A stretch of 64,000 nt of DNA. Source: Maricaulis sp036231565 (GTDB lineage: Bacteria; Pseudomonadota; Alphaproteobacteria; Caulobacterales; Maricaulaceae). The stretch covers positions 37,585-101,584 of the forward strand of contig JAZAHA010000014.1 of NCBI GenBank assembly GCA_036231565.1. Reading direction: 5' to 3'. Positions 44,721 to 54,413 of the stretch are shown one piece after another (within the stretch, counting starts at the first letter, position 1; every line of letters starts with the position of its first letter). The notes under the pieces are model-generated. The model saw only the letters and a program-made list of their open reading frames with translations, ran no database searches and was not told where the DNA came from. Made by a program: the position numbers and the translations under genes.

Positions 44721-47228
44721 TCAGTACAGACCGCCCAGCTCGTCGTCTTCCGGATCCTCTTCTTCCTCCTGCTGCGCCTGCTGGGACAGCAGGACAGCCA
44801 ACGGGTCGTCGCTGACGCTGTCACGGGCAAAGGAAAGCCCGTTTTCCTCATCCTCGGTGGTACGCGACGGCTCCGTGCCGGGGCGGAAAGCCTCCAGGAT
44901 AACGCCGGACTGGCCCAGAGCCGCCGGCGCGCCGGTGGCTCGGTCAATGGGTACCAGACGAACCCCTTCGGGTACGCGGAATGGAGCAACCGGATAATTC
45001 TCCAGTGCGACTTCCAGGAAATCACGCGCGATCGGCGCAGCGACACGGCCACCCGCTTCACCATTCCCCAGCTGGTAGGGGGTGTCGAAACCGACATAGA
45101 CACCGACGACGAGATCCGGGCCGAAACCGACGAACCAGGCATCGCGGAAATCATTGGTGGTCCCGGTCTTGCCGGCCAGCGTATGGCGCAGCGGACGAAG
45201 TGCGGTGCCGGTTCCGCGCTCGACGGCGCCCTGAAGCATGTTGACCACCTGGTAGGCCGTCACCGGGTCGACGACTTCCTCACGGGTTTCAGGGAATTGC
45301 GGCTCGTGCAGATCCGGCGACCATTCAGCCACGTCGCAGGTGTCGCAGGGCAGGACTTCATGCGCAAAGATCGTTGCGCCGGACCGGTCCTGCACCCGGT
45401 CGAGGATGGTCGGCTCAACGCGGCGGCCACCATTGACCAGCGTCGCATAGGCCGAGACCAGCCGGTACAGCGTGGTTTCCCCGGCCCCCAACGCCATCGC
45501 GAGGACGGGCTCGAGATCGTCATAGATACCGAAGCGTTCGCCATAATCGGCGATCGGCTCCATGCCCATTTCCTGGGCGAGGCGTACGGTCATCACGTTC
45601 CGCGACAGCTCGAGGCCGAGGCGCAGTGTCGACATGCCGTAATAACGTTCCGAATAATTGGACGGCATATAGAAGCGCTCATCCGGCCCGCCGGTCGCGA
45701 TGAAGGGAGCGTCCAGGATCAGGCTGGCCGGTGTATAGCCATTGTCCAGTGCCGCCGCATAGACGAAAGGTTTGAAGGAGGAGCCCGGCTGGCGGCGCGC
45801 CTGGGTCGCCCGGTTGAACTGGCTGTGCTGGAAGGAATACCCGCCCACCATTGCCAACACGCGGCCGGTATGCGGGTCCATGGCAAGGATACCGCCATTG
45901 ATTTCAGGAACCTGACGCAGTCCGTACTGACCTTCGGAATACCCCTCCTGATCGGCGATCGAGGCCACCAGGATCACATCGCCCTCACCCAGAACGTCGG
46001 ACGGACGGTTCACGACTGCACCGAGCAGGCCGTCGGGCAGGGTTTCCCGGGCCCACTCCAGGGCCGACATCGGGATTTCGCCTTCTTCGCCATTCAGGAA
46101 ACCGATCCGGGCCGTGTCTGCCGTGGTTTCGAGGACCATTGCGGGCATCCAGCCATCATCGAGATCGCCGGGAATCTCGACCTCGGAGAGGCGCTCGACC
46201 CAGCCGGCGCCGGTTTCGATCGTGGCCAGCGGACCGCGATAACCGTGGCGGCGATCATAGGCCTCAAGCCCGTCGCGAAGGGCACGCCGCGCAGCCAGCT
46301 GCATCGAGGTGTCGAGTGTTGTGCGGATGGACAGGCCGCCATCGTACAGCTCGTCCTCGCCATACATGGAAAAGACTTCGCGGCGGACATTCTCGACGAA
46401 GTACTCGGCCGCCGTGTAGGTCGCGCCGGACAGGCGATCGACGGTCTCCAGCGGCTGAGCCTGGGCCTCGCGGGCTGCCTCTTCCGAGACATAACCATTC
46501 TCCGCCATCCGCTCGATCACCCAGTTGCGGCGGGCAATTGCCGCCTCGCGATTGCGTTCGGGGTGATAGTTCGAGGGGCCTTTGGGCAGAGCCGCCAGGT
46601 AGGCGATCTCGTGCAGTTCCAGTTCATCCAGCGACTTGCCGAAATAGTTCAGCGCCGCCGCTGCCACACCATAGGCGCGGTTACCGAGATAGATCTCGTT
46701 GAGATAGAGCTCGATGATCTGGTCCTTGGTGAAGGCGCGCTCGATCCGGCGCGACAGGATCATCTCGCGCACCTTGCGCTCGATGCGCTGCTCCGAGGAC
46801 AGGAGGAAGTTCTTGGCGACCTGCTGGGTGATGGTCGACGCGCCCTCGAGACGGCGCCCGTTGAGCACATTGCCGACATTCGAGATCGCCGCGCGGATGA
46901 TGCCCCGCAGATCAAGACCGCCATGCTCGTAGAAATTCTTGTCTTCCGCGGAAATGAAGGCGTGGACGACATTCTGCGGGATATTGTCGATCGGTACGAA
47001 AACCCGATGTTCGCGCGCGTACTCGGCGATCAGCAAGCCATCGCCCGCGTGCACCCGGCTCATGATCGGTGGCTGGTATTCAGCCAGCTGTTCGTGATTC
47101 GGCAGGTCGTCCGTTACGCGCACCACATAGACAGCCGCAGCCACAAAGCCGATGACGGCCAGCACGACGGCGGCGATGCCGCCCCACAAAACGGTGCGCA
47201 TCAGGTTACGCAGAGTGAAAATCTTCAT
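44721..47228 (-). CDS. mrcA: Penicillin-binding protein 1A (bifunctional)
   Basis: Class A PBP of 835 residues that polymerises and cross-links peptidoglycan. It has an N-terminal membrane helix (MRTVLWGGIAAVVLAVIGFV). The glycosyltransferase domain follows, with the catalytic Glu in SAEDKNFYEHGGLDL and the motifs GASTITQQVAKN and RRIERAFTKDQI. After a linker domain, the transpeptidase shows SxxK in QPGSSFKPFVYAA, SxN in LSRNVMTVRL and KTG in LAGKTGTTNDF. The tail is acidic (EEEEDPEDDE). The ATG at 47228 is chosen over an open but unlikely extension. Its position between prfB and the amidase gene is conserved in related alphaproteobacteria. Confidence 0.95.
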   Translation of the reverse strand: MKIFTLRNLMRTVLWGGIAAVVLAVIGFVAAAVYVVRVTDDLPNHEQLAEYQPPIMSRVHAGDGLLIAEYAREHRVFVPIDNIPQNVVHAFISAEDKNFYEHGGLDLRGIIRAAISNVGNVLNGRRLEGASTITQQVAKNFLLSSEQRIERKVREMILSRRIERAFTKDQIIELYLNEIYLGNRAYGVAAAALNYFGKSLDELELHEIAYLAALPKGPSNYHPERNREAAIARRNWVIERMAENGYVSEEAAREAQAQPLETVDRLSGATYTAAEYFVENVRREVFSMYGEDELYDGGLSIRTTLDTSMQLAARRALRDGLEAYDRRHGYRGPLATIETGAGWVERLSEVEIPGDLDDGWMPAMVLETTADTARIGFLNGEEGEIPMSALEWARETLPDGLLGAVVNRPSDVLGEGDVILVASIADQEGYSEGQYGLRQVPEINGGILAMDPHTGRVLAMVGGYSFQHSQFNRATQARRQPGSSFKPFVYAAALDNGYTPASLILDAPFIATGGPDERFYMPSNYSERYYGMSTLRLGLELSRNVMTVRLAQEMGMEPIADYGERFGIYDDLEPVLAMALGAGETTLYRLVSAYATLVNGGRRVEPTILDRVQDRSGATIFAHEVLPCDTCDVAEWSPDLHEPQFPETREEVVDPVTAYQVVNMLQGAVERGTGTALRPLRHTLAGKTGTTNDFRDAWFVGFGPDLVVGVYVGFDTPYQLGNGEAGGRVAAPIARDFLEVALENYPVAPFRVPEGVRLVPIDRATGAPAALGQSGVILEAFRPGTEPSRTTEDEENGLSFARDSVSDDPLAVLLSQQAQQEEEEDPEDDELGGLY

Positions 47229-47332
47229 TACGCCCTCTGGCCGCTCGACATGCAGCCCCCATCGTGACCGTCGGCACGATACCCAAAACCACGGCCGCAT
47301 TATGGCCGCCTGCAGCCCTCGATCATAGGGGG

Positions 47333-48547
47333 TTACCGCGTCCGGGCGGCAATCGTGTCACTGCCGGCGAACTGCACATCGTCTCCACGCTGGGCAAAAT
47401 AGCTGTCAATGCCGCGAACTACCGCCGACATCTGCGTCCGCCGGGCGCTGGCCGAGGTGAGATTGCTCTCGTCCGTTGCATTCGTCAGGAAGCCCATTTC
47501 GAGCAGGACGGCAGGCACGCGCGGGTCCAGCAGGACGAAGAGATTCGCCTGGCGATGCGGGTTGGCCAGCAGCGGGCCGGCCGAGCCGAGGTGCTGCAGC
47601 AGGACTTCGGCGAAAGCCGAGGACTGGTTGCGCTTCTCGCGCAGCTCCAGCTCCACGAGGATATTATTCACATCGATCTGCATCGTGTGATCTGCATCCT
47701 GGCGGGCGCGCTGGCGGGCCCGGTTCTCGGCCGTGTCGTTGAGCGTATAGACAGCTGCACCGCGAACACCGGAATTGCCAGACGAATCCGCGTGCAGCGA
47801 AATGAACAGATCCGCGCGGACATCGGCCATCACGGCAACGCGCTCGCCCCAGGACGGATAGACATCACGCTCGCGGGTCATGAAGACCTCGTAGCGTCCC
47901 GTCGCCTCGAGCTGGCGACGCAGCTCCCGCGCGGCTTCCAGTGTGACATCGCTTTCATGCGTGCCCGACCGACCTATGGAGCCGGGATCGTGACCGCCGT
48001 GTCCGGCATCGACGACGATAACGCGCCGCTCGCGCTCCGGCGGGACATAAACCGCCTCGACGCGTTCCGCGATCAGGGAGTCGAGGCTTTCGGCCCGGCT
48101 ATGGGAGAATCCCGAGGAGGACTCGAAGGTTTCCTCGGTGACCCGCTCGACATCAATGACCAGGCGGTGATTACCGCCTGGATCGCTCGGATCGAGCGCG
48201 AACTGGTCGATGATGACGGCAGGGTGCTCCAGTTCGAACACGACACGCGAACTCGACGCGGAATTGTTGAAGAAGCGGAAGGTGTCGACAAGTCCATGGC
48301 CCATGCCCTCGCCGGTCGTCAGCCCGGACACCGACCAGCGCATGTCGGGCATGTCGACAACAAGGCGGTCGGAAAACCCGTCCAGGGTGAAGGCGCGAAA
48401 ATCGGCAGGTTCAGCTGTTTCGATCACGACACGGGTGCGTTCGCCATCGACGCCAAAGCGCACATCACGGATTTCCTGGTCCGCGAGGCTGGTGCCCGCG
48501 AACGCCAAGAGACCCGCTATGGCCGATACAAACAACTGAAACCGCAT
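47333..48547 (-). CDS. amiC: N-acetylmuramoyl-L-alanine amidase, AMIN + Amidase_3
   Basis: Periplasmic cell-division amidase of 404 residues. A signal peptide (FVSAIAGLLAFAGTSLA) is followed by an AMIN domain (about 25-120; IRDVRFGVDGERTRVVIETA) that targets septal peptidoglycan, then the zinc-dependent Amidase_3 domain. Zinc-site motifs are VVDAGHGGHDPGSIG, a Glu in GTHESDVTLEAAR, FISLHADSSG and the catalytic Glu in LLEMGFLTN. It is transcribed away from rne and towards mrcA, with a 104-bp gap. Confidence 0.92.
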   Translation of the reverse strand: MRFQLFVSAIAGLLAFAGTSLADQEIRDVRFGVDGERTRVVIETAEPADFRAFTLDGFSDRLVVDMPDMRWSVSGLTTGEGMGHGLVDTFRFFNNSASSSRVVFELEHPAVIIDQFALDPSDPGGNHRLVIDVERVTEETFESSSGFSHSRAESLDSLIAERVEAVYVPPERERRVIVVDAGHGGHDPGSIGRSGTHESDVTLEAARELRRQLEATGRYEVFMTRERDVYPSWGERVAVMADVRADLFISLHADSSGNSGVRGAAVYTLNDTAENRARQRARQDADHTMQIDVNNILVELELREKRNQSSAFAEVLLQHLGSAGPLLANPHRQANLFVLLDPRVPAVLLEMGFLTNATDESNLTSASARRTQMSAVVRGIDSYFAQRGDDVQFAGSDTIAARTR

Positions 48548-49035
48548 TTCCACACCATCGTCGCTACCGTGATTCCCAAACGGCTTTTTTGCCAGACTAG
48601 GACGCGGAGCTTGACGTTTCGTTGATGCCTCCCGAAGAAATTTCTTGCAAGCACGGGACGGCGACAAACACTTTTCTTCGCGTTTGGAATGTTGCATGTT
48701 GCCAACGCCTTGGCGACCTCGCGTTTTTTGTTCGCGGATCGGGCCGCCGGGCAAGACCGGCCAAGCCCTTCGGGCCCCGGAATCACTATCGCCGTTCCGG
48801 CTCTCTTGAAGACCGGAGCCCCGACCGCCGCGCCCGACGCCCTCACAGCAGGCCGGGAGGCGCACATGGTAACTGCCGATGCGCGAGGAGCGCCTGATGC
48901 AACGTCGATCGCCAGTGTTTTCGAGATCGACGACGACAGGCAGCCCCCCGTCCATCACACCCCCGCCGCCGCCGACGTTTTTTGCCGTTCCACGCGATCG
49001 GTTCGTCCTGCTGGCGTGCGCAGGAGAGACTTTTA
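48548..49035. other. Divergent amidase/rne intergenic region with probable long rne leader
   Basis: A 488-bp interval with no convincing gene. It must hold the promoters of the amidase gene and of rne. It contains GC-rich hairpin-forming stretches (for example around 48740-48780) and two T-runs within the plus-strand leader (48724-48729 and 48978-48982). RNase E genes in other proteobacteria carry long structured leaders through which the enzyme degrades its own message, and the size and U-runs here suit that. I could not identify convincing -35/-10 pairs. Confidence 0.5.
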
Positions 49036-51681
49036 ATGTCCAAGAAAATGCTGATCGACGCAGGTCATCGCGAAGAGACCCGCGTCGTTGTCGTAGACGG
49101 TTCCAAAGTTGAGGATTTCGATTTCGAGGCGGAGGCCCGCCGGCCCATTCGCGGCAATATCTACCTCGCCAAGGTCACGCGCGTAGAGCCGTCGCTGCAG
49201 GCGGCTTTCGTGGAGTATGGCGGTAACCGCCACGGCTTCCTGGCCTTCAACGAAATCCATCCCGACTACTACCAGATCCCCTATGAGGATCGTGTCGCCC
49301 TCGCCGAGGAAGAGGCCTCCGCCGTCCGCGAAGAGGACGAGGAGCTCCATGTCGAGGAGGCCGAAGCCCCCGCTGCGGCCGAAGATGGCGAGGACGCGCC
49401 CGAAGCGCCCGAAACCATCGGCGACGATTCCGAGGACGATGTGGACGATGCCCAGGCGGCCCGCCGCCGCCGGCAGATGTTCCGCAAGTACAAGATCCAG
49501 GAAGTCATCAAGCGCCGCCAGATCCTGCTGGTGCAGGTCGCCAAGGAGGAGCGCGGGAACAAGGGCGCGGCCCTGACCACCTATTTGTCGCTGGCGGGCC
49601 GCTATTGCGTTCTGATGCCGAACACGCCGCGCGGCGGCGGCATCTCCCGCAAGATTTCCAACGCGGCTGACCGCAAGCGCCTGAAGTCGGTGGTGAACGA
49701 GCTTGACCTGCCCAAGGGGGTCGGCCTGATCATCCGCACGGCCGGCGCCAGCCGCACCAAAACCGAGATCAAGCGCGATGCCGACTATCTGGTCCGGCTG
49801 TGGGAGAATATCCGTCAGCTGACCCTGAAATCCGTCGCACCGGCGCTGATCTATGAGGAAGGTAACCTGGTCAAGCGCGCGATCCGCGATCTCTACGACA
49901 AGGAGATCGACAGCGTGCTGGTCGAGGGCGAAGAGGCCTACAAGGAAGCCAAGGCCTTCATGAGGATGCTGATGCCTTCTCATGCCAAGAAGGTGCAGCA
50001 CTACAAGGAAACCGTGCCGCTATTCCTGCAGCACCAGGTCGAGGCCCAACTCGAAGCGATCTATTCGCCGATCGCGCCGCTCAAGTCCGGTGGGTACATC
50101 GTTATCAACCCGACCGAGGCGCTGGTCTCCATCGACGTCAATTCAGGCCGCGCCACGCGTGAACGCAATATCGAGGCGACGGCGCTGAAAACCAATCTGG
50201 AGGCGGCCGCGGAAGCCGCGCGCCAGATGCGTCTGCGCGACCTGGCCGGTCTCATCGTGATCGACTTCATCGACATGGATGAGAACAAGAACAACCGGGC
50301 CGTCGAAAAGAAGATGAAGGACGTGCTCAAGCGCGACCGGGCCCGCCTGCAGGTCGGCCGCATCTCGCAGTTCGGCCTGATGGAAATATCGCGTCAGCGG
50401 CGCCGGACCAGCCTGCTCGAAGGCTCGACGGTCCCCTGCCCGACGTGCCGCGGCTCCGGACATCTGCGCTCTACCGAGTCAAGCGCCCTTGTTGCCCTGC
50501 GCGGCCTGGAACGCGAGGCCACGCGCGGCAAGGCCAAGCGCGTCCGCATCTCGCTGCCCACGGCTGTTGCGATCTACATCCTCAATGACAAGCGCGATCA
50601 TCTGCTGGCGATCGAGGAACGCTTCGCGATGCGCATCGCCGTATCGGCCGACGACACCATCATGGCGCCGGAATTCACCATCGAGGCGCTGGAAAGCCGC
50701 GAGCCGGGCGAGGAACTGCCCGTCGCTCCGCTGTCCGTCGAGTCGGTCGAGGAGATCGATATTCCCGATCCGGTCGAGGCCGAGGACGAAGCCGAGGAAA
50801 GCCGGGAAGGTTCCGGCCGCCGCCGGCGCCGTCGCCGTCGCCGCAAGCCGGGATCCGGCGAGGACACCTCCAGCGCGATGGATGTCATCAAGGTCGAGGA
50901 TGGCGACGCAGCCGAAGCTGCCGACACCGGTCCTGACGAAGACGGCACCGAGGACGGTGACGAGCAACCCCGCAAGCGCCGCCGACGCGGCCGCCGGGGC
51001 GGTCGTGGCCGCCGGCGCAATGCCGAGGGGCAAAGCGACGAGCAGGCCGCTGACAGCGAAGCCCGTGAGAGCGATGCCCTCGAGGTGACCGGGGACGCGC
51101 CGGGCGAGAATGCGCCGGCCGAGAACACGGAAGCGGCAGCCGAACCGGTTGCCGAGGCTGAACCGGCAGAGAAGCCCGCGGCGGAAGAAAAGCCCAAGCC
51201 GAAGCGCCGAACCCGCCGCAAGAAGACGGAAGAGGCTGATTCGGCGGCTGAGGCGGCTCCTGCCGAGGAGACCGTCCAGGCCGAAGCGCCGGAAGCAGCC
51301 GAAACGCCGGCAGCCGAGGACGAGAAGCCCAAGCGCCGGACCCGCCGTCCGCGCAAGAAAGCGGCCGATGCCGAAGCTGCACCGGCCGAAGCTGCACCGG
51401 CGGAAGAGGCACAGGCGGAAGCGCCGGCCGAACCGGCTTCAGAGCCGGTGGCAGAAGAGAAGCCCAAACCGAAGCGCCGGGCTCCGCGCCGCAAGAAGGC
51501 CGAACCGGAAACCCCGCCGGCGACCGAAGCCGAGGCTCCGGCCGAGGAAACCGCCGCCGAAGACCCCGCCCCGGAACCGGAATCCCAGCCTGAGCCGGCG
51601 GCGGCCGATGCAGGCGGCAAGGCTGACGACAAGCCCAAGCGCCGCGGCTGGTGGAACCGCACCGGCCTGTTCGGCAACTGA
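49036..51681 (+). CDS. rne: Ribonuclease E
   Basis: Endoribonuclease of 881 residues and scaffold of the RNA degradosome. An S1 domain (about 37-180) is split by an acidic insertion (about 90-140) typical of alphaproteobacteria. The catalytic core contains GGYIVINPTEALVSIDVNSG and LIVIDFIDMDENKNNRAVEK with the magnesium-binding aspartates, and the zinc-link cysteines are C468 and C471 (CPTCRGSG). The C-terminal half (about 580-870) is disordered, with alternating Arg/Lys blocks (KPKRRTRRKK-like) and Ala/Glu blocks. The end PKRRGWWNRTGLFG resembles the GWW peptide that docks PNPase in Caulobacter. The start has AGGAGA upstream. Confidence 0.95.
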   Translation: MSKKMLIDAGHREETRVVVVDGSKVEDFDFEAEARRPIRGNIYLAKVTRVEPSLQAAFVEYGGNRHGFLAFNEIHPDYYQIPYEDRVALAEEEASAVREEDEELHVEEAEAPAAAEDGEDAPEAPETIGDDSEDDVDDAQAARRRRQMFRKYKIQEVIKRRQILLVQVAKEERGNKGAALTTYLSLAGRYCVLMPNTPRGGGISRKISNAADRKRLKSVVNELDLPKGVGLIIRTAGASRTKTEIKRDADYLVRLWENIRQLTLKSVAPALIYEEGNLVKRAIRDLYDKEIDSVLVEGEEAYKEAKAFMRMLMPSHAKKVQHYKETVPLFLQHQVEAQLEAIYSPIAPLKSGGYIVINPTEALVSIDVNSGRATRERNIEATALKTNLEAAAEAARQMRLRDLAGLIVIDFIDMDENKNNRAVEKKMKDVLKRDRARLQVGRISQFGLMEISRQRRRTSLLEGSTVPCPTCRGSGHLRSTESSALVALRGLEREATRGKAKRVRISLPTAVAIYILNDKRDHLLAIEERFAMRIAVSADDTIMAPEFTIEALESREPGEELPVAPLSVESVEEIDIPDPVEAEDEAEESREGSGRRRRRRRRRKPGSGEDTSSAMDVIKVEDGDAAEAADTGPDEDGTEDGDEQPRKRRRRGRRGGRGRRRNAEGQSDEQAADSEARESDALEVTGDAPGENAPAENTEAAAEPVAEAEPAEKPAAEEKPKPKRRTRRKKTEEADSAAEAAPAEETVQAEAPEAAETPAAEDEKPKRRTRRPRKKAADAEAAPAEAAPAEEAQAEAPAEPASEPVAEEKPKPKRRAPRRKKAEPETPPATEAEAPAEETAAEDPAPEPESQPEPAAADAGGKADDKPKRRGWWNRTGLFGN

Positions 51682-51689
51682 TTGAATAC

Positions 51690-51726
51690 CGGCCCGGCCT
51701 CTCGCGCGCACAGCGAGGCCGGGCCG
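51690..51726 (+). terminator. Terminator hairpin after rne
   Basis: Perfect 12-bp stem (51690-51701 with 51715-51726) and a 13-base loop, followed by the pyrimidine-rich TTCTCTTCC. It starts 8 bp after the rne stop. The tail is less U-rich than in a textbook terminator. Confidence 0.7.
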
Positions 51727-51846
51727 TTCTCTTCCCGGCACGCCGGCTTGCACCCGGGCGCGGCGTGCCTAAATCACCGGTGGCGCACGGGGATCGCGCT
51801 GCTATCATGCAGGCATGAAAGGCGGGGGCCGAGTAGTGGAGGCAGG

Positions 51847-53217
51847 ATGTCCGTCCTGAAAACCATCGCCGCAGCTGTCAGTCTTGCCGTGACCGCCCAG
51901 TCGGCGGGCTGGGCACAGTCGCTGATCCGCGACACCGAGATCGAGCATATCATGCGCTCGTATGCCGATCCGATCATCGAGGCCGCTGGTCTCAACGTCA
52001 ACGATGTCGACTTCTATCTGGTGGCCGATCCCGAGATCAACGCCTTCGTGACGGGCGGCCAGAACATCTTCATGCACACCGGCATGATCGTGCAGGCCGA
52101 CACCCCCAATCAGCTCAAGGGTGTCATCGCGCACGAAACCGGGCACATCACCGGCGCCCACCTGGCACGCTCCGGCGACGCCATGTCCGCCGCGCGAGCG
52201 CCCATGTTCGTCAGCCTGGGTCTCGGCGTGCTGGCCGCACTGGCCGGCGAAGGCGGTGCTGCCGGTGCCCTGATGGCCTCAAGCCAACAATTCGGCGCCC
52301 TGTCTTACCTCACCTACTCCCGCGCCCAGGAAGCCAGCGCCGACCAGGCTGCCCTGCAGTTCATGGAAGCTGCCGGTGAAAATCCGGAAGGGCTTGTCGG
52401 CTTCTTCGAGCGCTTCCGCTACCAGGAAGTGATGTCCCAGGCCCGGCGCTTTCCCTATTTCCGCTCGCATCCGCTGTCCTCGGACCGGATCCAGTCTCTG
52501 CGCCGCGGCGTGGCGGCGTCGCCCTATTCCGGCCAGCCGGATTCCCCCGAAGAAATCGCGGAATTGCGCCGCATCCAGGCCAAGATCTACGGCTTTCTTG
52601 TAGAGCCCGAATACGTTTTCTACCGCTATCCGGAGAGCGACACCTCTTTGCCGGCGCGCTATGCCCGGGCCGTGGCCTATTATCACGATGCCCGCCTGGA
52701 GCGCGCGGTCGAGGAGATCGAGAGCCTGCTCGCGGAGGAGCCGGAGAACCCCTATTTCCACGAGCTTCATGGCCAGATGCTGTTCGAGAGCGGTCATCCC
52801 GAAGAGGCCATCGCGCCGCACCGGCGTTCGGTGGAACTCGAACCGACCGCCCCGCTGTTGCGGGTCAACCTCGCGATTGCGATGATCGCCACCGAGAATC
52901 CGGACTATCGCGAAGAAGCGGCTCAGCACCTGCGCGTCGCGCTCGACATAGAGCCGGACAACGCCTTCGCCTGGTACCAGCTGTCCATCCTGCACGACCG
53001 CAATGGCGATACCGCCCTTGCCCAGCTCGCCGTCGCAGAACAGGCTTTTGCCGTCGGCGACCGGGTACGGGCGTACCAGTTTGCGATGCGCGCCCGTGAA
53101 GGCCTTGACCAGGGGACCACCTCCTGGTTCCGCGCCACGGAAATCCAGGCCGTTTCCCAACCGACCGAGGACGATCTGCGCGAAATGCGCCGCCGTGAAC
53201 GTCAGCGGATGAACTGA
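51847..53217 (+). CDS. M48 metalloprotease with C-terminal TPR repeats (BepA-like)
   Basis: Periplasmic zinc protease of 456 residues. A signal peptide (TIAAAVSLAVTAQSAGWA) precedes the M48 domain with HExxH as AHETGH (H96, E97, H100) and the third ligand E162 in AQEASADQAAL. The TPR-like region (about 275-430) includes ENPYFHELHGQMLFESGHPE and AWYQLSILHDRNGDT. This layout is that of BepA/YfgC, which assists or degrades outer-membrane proteins such as LptD. The ATG at 51847 is preceded by GGAGG. Confidence 0.9.
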   Translation: MSVLKTIAAAVSLAVTAQSAGWAQSLIRDTEIEHIMRSYADPIIEAAGLNVNDVDFYLVADPEINAFVTGGQNIFMHTGMIVQADTPNQLKGVIAHETGHITGAHLARSGDAMSAARAPMFVSLGLGVLAALAGEGGAAGALMASSQQFGALSYLTYSRAQEASADQAALQFMEAAGENPEGLVGFFERFRYQEVMSQARRFPYFRSHPLSSDRIQSLRRGVAASPYSGQPDSPEEIAELRRIQAKIYGFLVEPEYVFYRYPESDTSLPARYARAVAYYHDARLERAVEEIESLLAEEPENPYFHELHGQMLFESGHPEEAIAPHRRSVELEPTAPLLRVNLAIAMIATENPDYREEAAQHLRVALDIEPDNAFAWYQLSILHDRNGDTALAQLAVAEQAFAVGDRVRAYQFAMRAREGLDQGTTSWFRATEIQAVSQPTEDDLREMRRRERQRMN

Positions 53218-53231
53218 CGGACTGCCAGGCC

Positions 53232-54413
53232 GTGACACCGCCTCCCGCCGATGACGACCGGTCCTCACCGGAGCTGACGCTGCGTTCGGTGACCGGGCTG
53301 TCCGGGATCGAACCGACCGCCTGGGACGCCGTGGCCAATCCGCCCGGCGCAGAATACGACCCGTTCATCAGCTGGGATTTTCTTGAAGCCCTCGAAGCCA
53401 GCGGCTGTGTCGGCGAAGAGGCCGGATGGCTGCCGCATCACCTTGTTGTCGAGGATGTATCGGGACAGCTGCGCGGGGCCTTGCCGCTCTACCTGAAAAC
53501 CCATTCCATGGGCGAATACGTCTTTGACCATGGCTGGGCCGATGCCTATGAGCGCGCCGGCGGGCAACATTTCCCCAAATTGCTGACCGCCGTGCCCTTT
53601 TCGCCGGTGACCGGGCGGCGGATCCTGTCCGGCGAGGCCGGTATTCGCCGCGCGCTGGCAGCCGCCGCCATCCAGACCGTGCAGCAATGGGGCCTGTCCG
53701 GCTGGCATGTGAACTTTCCTGTGGAGGCCGAATGGAACGAGCTGGCGGGCTATGGACTGCTGCAGCGCCTCGACCGCCAGTATATCTGGTCCAACCGCGG
53801 CTATGCAGATTATGACGCCTTTCTCGCCGACCTCTCCTCACGCAAGCGCAAGGCCCTGCGCAAGGAGCGGCGCGAGGCGCAGGCCGGTATCGAGATCGAG
53901 CATCTCTCCGGCGACGCGCTGCTGCCGGAACACTGGGACGTCTTCTTCGCCTGCTACCAGGAGACCGGGTCGCGCAAATGGGGTTATCCCTATCTCAATC
54001 GCGCCTTTTTCGACCTCATGCACCGGCGCATGGCCGACCGGGTGATCCTGGTGATGGCCAGGAAAGACGGCCGCTACATCGCCAGCGCCCTCAACCTGAT
54101 AGGCTCCAATGCGCTTTACGGCCGCTACTGGGGGCGGCTGGACGAGCATCCCTTCCTGCATTTCGAGCTGTGCTACCATCAGGCCATCGATATCGCGATC
54201 GCGCGCGGACTCGATCGCGTGGAGGCCGGCGCCCAGGGCGAGCACAAGCTGGCACGCGGCTACCGGCCGCACCCGGTCTACTCGGCCCACCATATCGAGA
54301 ATGAAGGCTTCCGTGACGCGGTTGCCGACTTTCTCGTTCGCGAACGGGTGGCCGTGGAGACGGATATCGCCTTGCAGGACACAGAGAGCCCGTTCCGGCG
54401 GTCAGACGGGTGA
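53232..54413 (+). CDS. FemX-like GNAT-fold protein (DUF482/PF04339 family)
   Basis: Protein of 393 residues of the COG3146-type N-acyltransferase family. Characteristic segments are the N-terminal YDPFISWDFLEALEASGCVG, central YVFDHGWADAYERAGG, YADYDAFLADLSSRKRKALR and C-terminal LGDRVEAGAQGEHKLARG-like region (here LDRVEAGAQGEHKLARGYRP). Relatives are called peptidogalycan biosynthesis/recognition proteins, but activity is not established. It starts with GTG 14 bp after the protease gene. Its stop overlaps a GTG that opens the next, frame-disrupted reading frame (GTGA). Confidence 0.85.
   Translation: MTPPPADDDRSSPELTLRSVTGLSGIEPTAWDAVANPPGAEYDPFISWDFLEALEASGCVGEEAGWLPHHLVVEDVSGQLRGALPLYLKTHSMGEYVFDHGWADAYERAGGQHFPKLLTAVPFSPVTGRRILSGEAGIRRALAAAAIQTVQQWGLSGWHVNFPVEAEWNELAGYGLLQRLDRQYIWSNRGYADYDAFLADLSSRKRKALRKERREAQAGIEIEHLSGDALLPEHWDVFFACYQETGSRKWGYPYLNRAFFDLMHRRMADRVILVMARKDGRYIASALNLIGSNALYGRYWGRLDEHPFLHFELCYHQAIDIAIARGLDRVEAGAQGEHKLARGYRPHPVYSAHHIENEGFRDAVADFLVRERVAVETDIALQDTESPFRRSDG

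Noticed and set aside
45183..47267. 694-codon plus-strand frame opposite mrcA
   Set aside because: The minus strand has all PBP1a motifs; the antisense frame has none.
51100..51640. Repetitive sequence resembling a repeat array
   Set aside because: It is the low-complexity Ala/Glu and Lys/Arg tail of RNase E in frame; units vary in length and have no unique spacers, so it is not a CRISPR.
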